Below, in pieces: positions 58,612 to 64,000 of a stretch of DNA of 64,000 bases (its first letter is position 1; the number at the start of each line of letters is the position of its first letter). The stretch is taken from the NCBI GenBank assembly GCA_022841205.1, contig JALHCK010000004.1, positions 162,159-226,158 of the forward strand. The letters are read 5' to 3'. Made by a program: the position numbers and the translations under genes. This DNA comes from Methanomicrobiales archaeon. Its GTDB lineage: Archaea > Halobacteriota > Methanomicrobia > Methanomicrobiales > Methanospirillaceae. The notes beneath the pieces were generated by a model. The model did not search any database. It saw nothing but the letters and a program-made list of their open reading frames with translations, and was not told where the DNA came from.

Positions 58612-59690
58612 AGATCTCGATCATCGGGTGCGGGTATGTCGGTGCGGTGACGGGGGTATGCTTTGCCGACATGGGTCATGAGGTTGTCCTCGTCGATGTC
58701 GATCCGGCAAAAATTCAGGCGATTGCTACGGGGCAAACGCCTATCTACGAACCCGGACTCGAAGATCTGATCCGGAAGAACCGCGATCGGATCAGTGCGA
58801 CCCAGGATCTCCGCGCCGCTATCGAATCGACCGATATCACCTTCGTCGCGGTCGGAACACCCTCACAGGACGATGGTGCGATCGATCTGTCGTATATCCT
58901 CACCGCATGCGAGGAGATCGGGCAGGCCCTCAGGAATAAGGAAATGTTCCATACCGTCATCATCAAAAGCACGGTCTTCCCGGGGACGACGAAAGAGAAG
59001 GCCTGCCCGGTTCTTGAGAGGGCCTCCGGGAAGATGGCCGGAAAAGACTTCGGCATCGGGTCAAACCCTGAGTTCCTGCGTGAAGGAAGCGCCGTCCGGG
59101 ATTGTCTCTCTCCGGACCGTGTCGTCATCGGGGCCGATGATTCCGGGACCGCTGATATTCTTCGCGACCTTTATGCACCGCTCGGGGCTATGGTACTTGT
59201 AACTCCCGTCACGACTGCAGAGATGATAAAATACACAAGTAATGCAGTCCTTGCGGCGAAGGTCAGCCTCGCTAACGAGCTGGGGAACCTCTGTAAGCGG
59301 CTCGGTGTAGATTCACGCGAGGTCTTTACAGTGGTAGGAATGGATAGTCGGGTGAGCCCGGCATTCTTTAGAACCGGGATAGGGTTCGGCGGATCCTGCT
59401 TCCCAAAGGATGTCCGGGCCCTCGTTGCCGGGGCGAGAGTGCACGGTGAAGACTTGAAAATCCTCAGGGCGGTCCTCGAGGTCAACGAGGAGCAGCCCAA
59501 AAAAGTTCTCTCCCTTCTTTAGCGGCATATTCCTGATCTGCAGGGGAAGACGATCGGAGTCCTCGGACTCGCATTCAAGCCAGACACGGATAATGTCCGG
59601 GAGAGTCGGGCTATCCCGATCGTTGCGACCCTCCTCGCCGAGGGGGCCCGGGTGGTCGCCTGCGACCCCGCGGCGATGGAGAGAGCATGA
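58608..59690 (+). pseudogene. UDP-glucose 6-dehydrogenase with an in-frame TAG and truncated C-terminus
   Basis: Codons 1-304 give a normal N-terminal and middle domain: KISIIGCGYVGAVTGVCFAD, NPEFLREGSAVRDCL, KYTSNAVLAAKVSLANEL and the catalytic GFGGSCFPKDVRALV. Codon 305 is TAG (59520-59522) where relatives have Lys, and the same frame then continues as RHIPDLQGKTIGVLGLAFK, PDTDNVRESRAIP up to TGA at 59690. That stop removes most of the C-terminal domain. So there are two lesions. A shortened protein would lack the UDP-binding domain. Pyrrolysine decoding of TAG is unlikely in this order and would not fix the truncation. Confidence 0.8.
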
Positions 59691-59774
59691 TGGGATTACC
59701 CGTGCGTTAGTGCATGATTTGTAGATTTATTGGAGTCCAAGAGATTTGTTATTACTTTGTTGGGTGATGAATAG

Positions 59775-60719
59775 ATGGGAAAAAGTATCCTTGCAACCGG
59801 CGGAGCTGGCTTTATCGGCTCGCATCTCTGTGAGATACTCTTGCATGCAGGAAACGAAGTGCTCTGCGTTGATAACTTTTTCACAGGTAATCGTAGAAAT
59901 GTTGCACATCTCCTTGGTAACAAGGATTTCGAGGTTTTACGCCACGACATTACCTTCCCGCTGTATGTTGAGGTAGATGAGATCTATAATCTTGCCTGCC
60001 CTGCAAGCCCGGTGCATTACCAGTTTAACCCGGCACAGACGACCAAGACCTCTGTGATTGGCGCAATAAACATGCTGGGGCTGGCGAAACGGTTGCATAT
60101 CCCAATCCTCCAGGCCTCAACAAGTGAAGTGTACGGCGATCCAGCTGTTCACCCTCAGCCTGAAACGTACTGGGGCAATGTCAACCCCATCGGACTCCGT
60201 GCTTGATATGACGAGGGGAAACTTTGCGCGGAAACATTGTTCTTCGACTACCATCGCCAGCATGGTCTGGACATCAAAGTGGTTCGCATCTTCAACACCT
60301 ATGGCCCCAGGATGCATCCGAATGATGGTCGTGTTGTCAGCAATTTCATTGTCCAGGCGCTTAAAGATGAAGATATCACGGTTTATGGTGATGGATCGCA
60401 AACTCGCAGTTTCTGCTACGTAGATGATCTCGTCGATGGCATGGTGCGGATGATGAATACTGAAAAAGGATTCACAGGTCCGGTAAACCTGGGGAATCCC
60501 GGTGAGTTCACCATACTGGAGCTGGCAGAGATGATCGTTACCATGACCGGATCGGGGAGCCGAATTGTGTTTAAGCCACTTCCAGAGGATGATCCGAAGC
60601 AGAGAAAACCGGTCATAGATTTAGCTGAAGAGAAGTTGGGTTGGACACCAAAGGTTAAACTGGAAGATGGGGTGAAGAGGACGATAAAATATTTTGAAGA
60701 GGTCTTGGTCAATGAGTGA
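59775..60719 (+). pseudogene. UDP-glucuronate decarboxylase (UDP-xylose synthase) interrupted by one in-frame TGA
   Basis: Apart from codon 144 (TGA at 60204-60206) the frame is complete at 314 residues: SILATGGAGFIGSHLCEILL, HDITFPLYVEVDEIYNLACP, ASPVHYQFNPAQTTKTSV, QASTSEVYGDP, catalytic YDEGK, VVRIFNTYGPRMHPNDGRVV. Relatives have Cys at the stop position (RSCYDEGK). Adjacent changes (Leu for Pro and Leu for Arg in NPIGLRA and EGKLCAETL) hint at relaxed selection. UGA recoding as selenocysteine is conceivable but no supporting element was seen. Follows a dead UDP-glucose dehydrogenase, the preceding pathway step. Confidence 0.8.
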
Positions 60720-61101
60720 AAACGGTAGTGTGGCATGAGGTTATCTGATATCACCATCATCAATTTACATGACTGGGAAATGAGTTTTGTCTCAGTTAGT
60801 GGAGCATTTCACCTTAATTTGAGGGTGCATGGGAGTGATCGCCTGTCTCACGCGAAGGCGCGAAAAGTGCCAAGGGTTTCGATTGGTAGGAGATACATAG
60901 GCTTCGCGTCTTCGCGGTTCTTCGCGAGAGATAGTATTGCATGGACAATATGGGATGAAACGGTGCACTAGTCTTGGTCCGCTTAACAGGCTAAGGATAC
61001 GATCGTACAAATCATCGAAGGAAATCCATAGGAGGTAAAATTTTGTTCGCCAAATACTTTTTGGGATATATCCTCACACGAAATTCAGAACGAGGCAAAA
61101 G
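60720..61101. other. 382-base non-coding region with hairpin repeat
   Basis: No gene is recognisable. It contains an inverted repeat (60847-60932), a good ribosome-binding-like aggaggt (61030-61036) with no following open frame of use, and the AT-rich promoter area of the next gene. The gap marks a composition change from GC-rich to AT-rich DNA. Confidence 0.4.
60847..60932. repeat. Imperfect inverted repeat, possible miniature element
   Basis: tctcacgcgaaggcgcgaa (60847-60865) is roughly the reverse complement of cgcggttcttcgcgagaga (60914-60932); the right arm begins with an extra cttcgcgtctt. The transcript could form a long hairpin. Similar ttcgcg-rich palindromes occur as dispersed extragenic repeats in other genomes, so this may be a miniature element. 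Confidence 0.45.
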
Positions 61102-62127
61102 ATGACGCATTGGGTGTTAGCTAGACTGTTCAACCAGGCTGAATCGATAGAACAATTGAATGATGCACAACAACAAGCTCTAGAGTTGTTCAAACGTAAG
61201 ATAGCAAATAATGAATACTCGTTTGAAGACGTCCCCTGTTTATGTGGTGAAACGGAGGGCATACTAATTGGCACACGTGATAGATATGGCCTTGAGGTTC
61301 ATACTCACCTCTGTGAACATTGTGGTATAATGTGGACGAGCCCGCGGATGACGGAAGATAGTTTAAAAAGATTTTATGAAGATGACTATCGTTCAATCTA
61401 TATAGGAGATCCTCAAGCGCCTGAATCCTTTTTTAGAGAGCAGGTTGAACATGGAGAGATAATATACAATTATATTAAATCGCGTATTCAGTGGCAGGCT
61501 AAAGAGTCATTAAAAGTTTTTGATATCGGTTGTGGCGCAGGAGGTACTCTCATCCCTTTTAAGAGAGATGGTTGGCTCACTTTCGGCTGTGATTTAGGAG
61601 GAGAATACCTTAATCGTGGAAAAGAAGAGGGACTTGTACTAGAATGCGGAGAAGCGATGTCATTATCTCGTTATGGCCCTGCTGATGTAATAATTCTCAG
61701 TCATGTTCTAGAGCACTTCTCACACCCGATAAAAAGTCTTAATGAAATTTCAAAATTACTAACCGATGATGGGTATCTCTATGTTGAGGTTCCAGGCATC
61801 TTTAAGGTTCATAGTTCTTATGGAGATTTCTTGTTATTTTTGCAAAATGCCCACTTATATCATTTTACCCTAAGTACATTGTCATCTATGATGAGTCTAA
61901 CTGGGTTCAAGCTGATTGATGGAAGCGAACAAATCTATGCTTTATTCCAGAAATCAAGGGAAATCGAGATGCAAAAAGAGAAGAATCCATCCTCTAAAAT
62001 ACAGAGTTACATTTACCTCACAGAAATTTATCGTAAATTATATGTGGGCAGGTTTGTTTTTTCTTCAAAAAAGAACGTGGTCTGGTTACATCACCGTATA
62101 CGCGATTGGATAAGGGAGCATTCATAA
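61102..62127 (+). CDS. SAM-dependent methyltransferase with N-terminal zinc site
   Basis: A 341-residue class I methyltransferase. Residues 44-75 hold CLCGETEGILIGTRDRYG and CEHCGIMWTSPRM, a CxC/CxxC zinc-ribbon seen in sugar or lipid methyltransferases of surface-polysaccharide clusters. Then come the AdoMet motif VFDIGCGAGGTLIPFKRDG, ADVIILSHVLEHFSHPIKSL and YLYVEVPGI. The acceptor is unknown, probably a glycan. Its DNA is much more AT-rich than the housekeeping genes, indicating transfer. GAGG lies shortly before the ATG. Confidence 0.82.
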   Translation: MTHWVLARLFNQAESIEQLNDAQQQALELFKRKIANNEYSFEDVPCLCGETEGILIGTRDRYGLEVHTHLCEHCGIMWTSPRMTEDSLKRFYEDDYRSIYIGDPQAPESFFREQVEHGEIIYNYIKSRIQWQAKESLKVFDIGCGAGGTLIPFKRDGWLTFGCDLGGEYLNRGKEEGLVLECGEAMSLSRYGPADVIILSHVLEHFSHPIKSLNEISKLLTDDGYLYVEVPGIFKVHSSYGDFLLFLQNAHLYHFTLSTLSSMMSLTGFKLIDGSEQIYALFQKSREIEMQKEKNPSSKIQSYIYLTEIYRKLYVGRFVFSSKKNVVWLHHRIRDWIREHS

Positions 62128-62237
62128 TCGAACACTCCTTATTTGAACAATGGTTCACAAAGCGAATCTCATCTGTGGTCTGAATGTATCTTCTGCTGGA
62201 GATCATATAGGGAATTAGAATTTTGAGGGATTAAAGT

Positions 62238-63416
62238 ATGAATTCACTGGTAATCATCCCGGCTCGAGGGGGCTCCAAGGGCGTCCCCCGAAAAAACGTC
62301 CGCTCACTTGCCGGAAAGCCACTGATCGCCCACACCATCGAGTCTGCCCGGCAATCAAAAACCATATCCCGGATAATCGTATCCACCGACGATCCCGAGA
62401 TCGCCGCGATCTCCAAGCAATATGGTGCAGAGGTGATCTGGCGGCCGGCAGGGATCAGCGGCGATACCACGTCATCGGAAGCTGTGCTCCTCCATGTATT
62501 GGAGCACCTGAAGACCACCGAGAACTATCAACCTGATCTCATCGTCTTCCTCCAATGCACCTCTCCTCTCACCTCCCCAGAGGATATTGATGGTACTGTT
62601 CAGGCACTCCTCGATTGGGATGCAGATTCCGCTTTTGCGGCAACACCGTTCCATTATTTCCTCTGGAAAAAGGATGAAACTGGCGAGGCAACCGGCATCA
62701 ACCACGATAAGCGCGTACGACCGATGCGACAGGAGAGGGAACCGCAGTACATCGAGACCGGCGCGATTTACGTGATGCATACTGAGGGGTTCTTGAAGGC
62801 GAAACATCGCTTCTTCGGCAAGACCATTATGCACATAACGCCCCCGGAACGGCGCTGGGAGATTGACGAACCCATTGACTTCAGGGTTGCTGAGGTGCTG
62901 ATGCAGGAGCAGAGACAGCGCCGGAACCTCCAGGCACTCCCGAGCCCCATCTCCGGGCTGGCCATGGACTTTGATGGAGTATTCACCGATAACAGGGTTA
63001 TTGTCTTTCAGGATGGGAGAGAGGCAGTCCTCTGCGATAGAGGGGATGGGATGGGGCTTGACCAGCTTAAAAAATCAGGATTGCCTCTGCTGGTGCTCTC
63101 CACCGAGAAGAATTCTGTTGTTCAGGCACGCTGCGAAAAACTCGGCATCCCCTGCCGGCAGGGAGTATCTGATAAAATCAGTGCATTAAAAGAATGGATA
63201 AAAAAGAATAACTTAAATCCATCCGGGATAATCTATATTGGGAACGATATCAACGATCTTTCCTGCCTGAGGTATGTGGGATGCGGTGTCGCCGTAGGAG
63301 ATGCGTATCCAGAGGTAAAAGCGTCTGCGCAGTTGATTCTCTCAGCATACGGTGGTAGAGGGGCTATCCGGGAATTGTGCGAACTAATCTTAAGAAGGCC
63401 TGATCACCATGACTGA
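62238..63416 (+). CDS. CMP-sialic-acid-type synthetase fused to a KdsC-like HAD phosphatase
   Basis: A 392-residue two-domain protein. Residues 1-230 match NeuA-type cytidylyltransferases: SLVIIPARGGSKGVPRKNVR, RIIVSTDDPEIA, LQCTSPLTSPEDID and YIETGAIYVM. Residues 235-392 match KdsC-like HAD phosphatases: GLAMDFDGVFTDNRVIVFQD (DxDGVxT), DRGDGMGLDQLKKSG, VLSTEKNSVVQARCEKLGIP and YIGNDINDLSCL. It would activate a nonulosonic acid such as legionaminic or sialic acid and remove its 9-phosphate. GC-rich codons contrast with flanking AT-rich genes. It overlaps the next gene by eight bases. Confidence 0.9.
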   Translation: MNSLVIIPARGGSKGVPRKNVRSLAGKPLIAHTIESARQSKTISRIIVSTDDPEIAAISKQYGAEVIWRPAGISGDTTSSEAVLLHVLEHLKTTENYQPDLIVFLQCTSPLTSPEDIDGTVQALLDWDADSAFAATPFHYFLWKKDETGEATGINHDKRVRPMRQEREPQYIETGAIYVMHTEGFLKAKHRFFGKTIMHITPPERRWEIDEPIDFRVAEVLMQEQRQRRNLQALPSPISGLAMDFDGVFTDNRVIVFQDGREAVLCDRGDGMGLDQLKKSGLPLLVLSTEKNSVVQARCEKLGIPCRQGVSDKISALKEWIKKNNLNPSGIIYIGNDINDLSCLRYVGCGVAVGDAYPEVKASAQLILSAYGGRGAIRELCELILRRPDHHD

Positions 63417-63905
63417 ACTATTAAATAGTGTATGTGAGAAATTCAAGAAGGTGGCATCAGGTATAATTAAATCAATAAATATAATGCCCCAATCTGAATT
63501 AAAAAGGATAAATGACGCAAAGGATTACTGGAATTCAAGCAAGAATAATACGACATTGCAAGATTTATCGCATTGGCGTGGTAAAGGTCGCTGGTTTGAC
63601 GATTCTGCATGGAATGAGATAGGCGAGCTACATTTCTCAATGTATAAAGAATTATGTAAACTAACTGAGATGGAAGATCAAGTTCATGGCATGATAGAAT
63701 GGGGGCCGGGGGGAGGAGCGAATGTTACATGTTTCTCAAAAGAGATAAAAACAATTTATGGAGTGGATATATCATCGCCGAATTTAGATGAATGTGAGCG
63801 TCAATTAAAAAAAAAAATGGATATTCGGGATTTAAAAAAATATTATTCTCCGCAGACAGCCCAGAATGTTGTCTCCAATTAATTACGCCAAAAGTCGATT
63901 TTTGA
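63409..63905 (+). pseudogene. Methyltransferase fragment broken at an 11-A run
   Basis: The start reads as a SAM methyltransferase (KDYWNSSKNNTTLQDLSHWR, MIEWGPGGGANVTCFSKEIK, TIYGVDISSPNLDECERQL). At the A-run 63807-63817 the frame ends soon after in KYYSPQTAQNVVSN. Removing one A restores NGYSGFKKILFSADSPECCL, LITPKVDF, the expected continuation, until TGA at 63903-63905. The remainder of the fold is missing, so a second break follows. Very AT-rich DNA. It could be phase-variable, decayed or a sequencing slip. Confidence 0.65.
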
Positions 63906-64000
63906 GAATTTCTATTAACCCATCTCTTTCTCCATCGGGTATCCATTTCTGCCTCCCATTCCCCAAGAGTGCGCCTGTTTCCCCCCTTTAGCCCCGAAGA
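63906..64000. other. End of window, unassigned
   Basis: The composition turns GC-richer again. On the minus strand a frame ending in GGRNGYPMEKEMG-stop (about 63916-63996) could be the C-terminal end of a gene entering from the right, but it is too short to name. Confidence 0.25.

Noticed and set aside
59520..59522. Pyrrolysine decoding of the TAG in the dehydrogenase gene
   Set aside because: No sign of Pyl genes in the window, and the protein is truncated 168 bases later anyway.
1..64000. tRNA or rRNA genes and CRISPR arrays
   Set aside because: No gene-free interval held a cloverleaf, rRNA-like block or regularly spaced repeats.

Overview
The window is a stretch of a methanogenic archaeon, most likely order Methanomicrobiales (Euryarchaeota). 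Diagnostic genes are a group II chaperonin (thermosome), an archaeal RPA with its partner protein, TiaS, Trm5, deoxyhypusine synthase, CTP-dependent riboflavin kinase, archaeal FAD synthetase, a TIGR00284-type dihydropteroate-synthase relative, four-subunit pyruvate:ferredoxin oxidoreductase, HMG-CoA reductase with the thiolase/HMG-CoA synthase/DUF35 operon, and SufBC without SufD. TATA boxes sit about 25 bases upstream of several starts, and many genes are joined by ATGA overlaps. Genus was not determined.

Layout. 1-17055: housekeeping. RimI, HMG-CoA reductase, Trm5 and a molbindin; the mevalonate operon with its own HTH regulator; riboflavin genes ribK-ribB; the RPA operon; a stand-alone NrdD-type glycyl-radical domain coupled to CbiZ; pyrF-dys-tiaS; an HTH regulator; and an AT-rich solitary DNA methyltransferase. 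17171-27630: thermosome, a zinc-ribbon protein, pyruvate oxidoreductase (order B-A-G-D), truA-PHP, a pterin-related gene, JAMM protease-ribL, and DUF5714. 27725-36086: surface sugars. rmlCBDA makes dTDP-rhamnose; a five-gene operon on the other strand matches the WbpA/B/E/D/I route to UDP-2,3-diacetamido-mannuronic acid, a known methanogen N-glycan sugar. 36296-42092: DUF2284 protein, a 586-base gap with tandem repeats, an encapsulin operon (ferritin-like cargo with targeting tail plus shell), and a helicase/exonuclease pair resembling bacterial MrfAB. 42469-51597: one co-directional run of sufCB, pcm, a cyclase, an unknown gene, then glmM, two GlmU-like genes and glmS, which together supply UDP-GlcNAc. 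51603-64000: glycan assembly (two glycosyltransferases, flippase, GDP-fucose genes, a CMP-sialic-acid-type synthetase fused to a HAD phosphatase) mixed with broken genes.

The right end is a decay zone. It has a HAD gene fused to the tail of a transposase, a UDP-glucose dehydrogenase with an in-frame TAG and a lost C-terminus, a UDP-xylose synthase with a single in-frame TGA, a glycosyltransferase with a one-base frameshift, and a methyltransferase disrupted at an 11-A run. Base composition there turns AT-rich, as expected for a variable surface-polysaccharide island. Some of these lesions could be sequencing errors.

Most interesting points: the encapsulin operon, whose leader can form two mutually exclusive hairpins next to its ribosome binding site; the free-standing glycyl-radical domain; the paired nonsense codons in consecutive steps of one sugar pathway; and the archaeal MrfAB-like pair. 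No tRNA, rRNA or CRISPR array was recognised.
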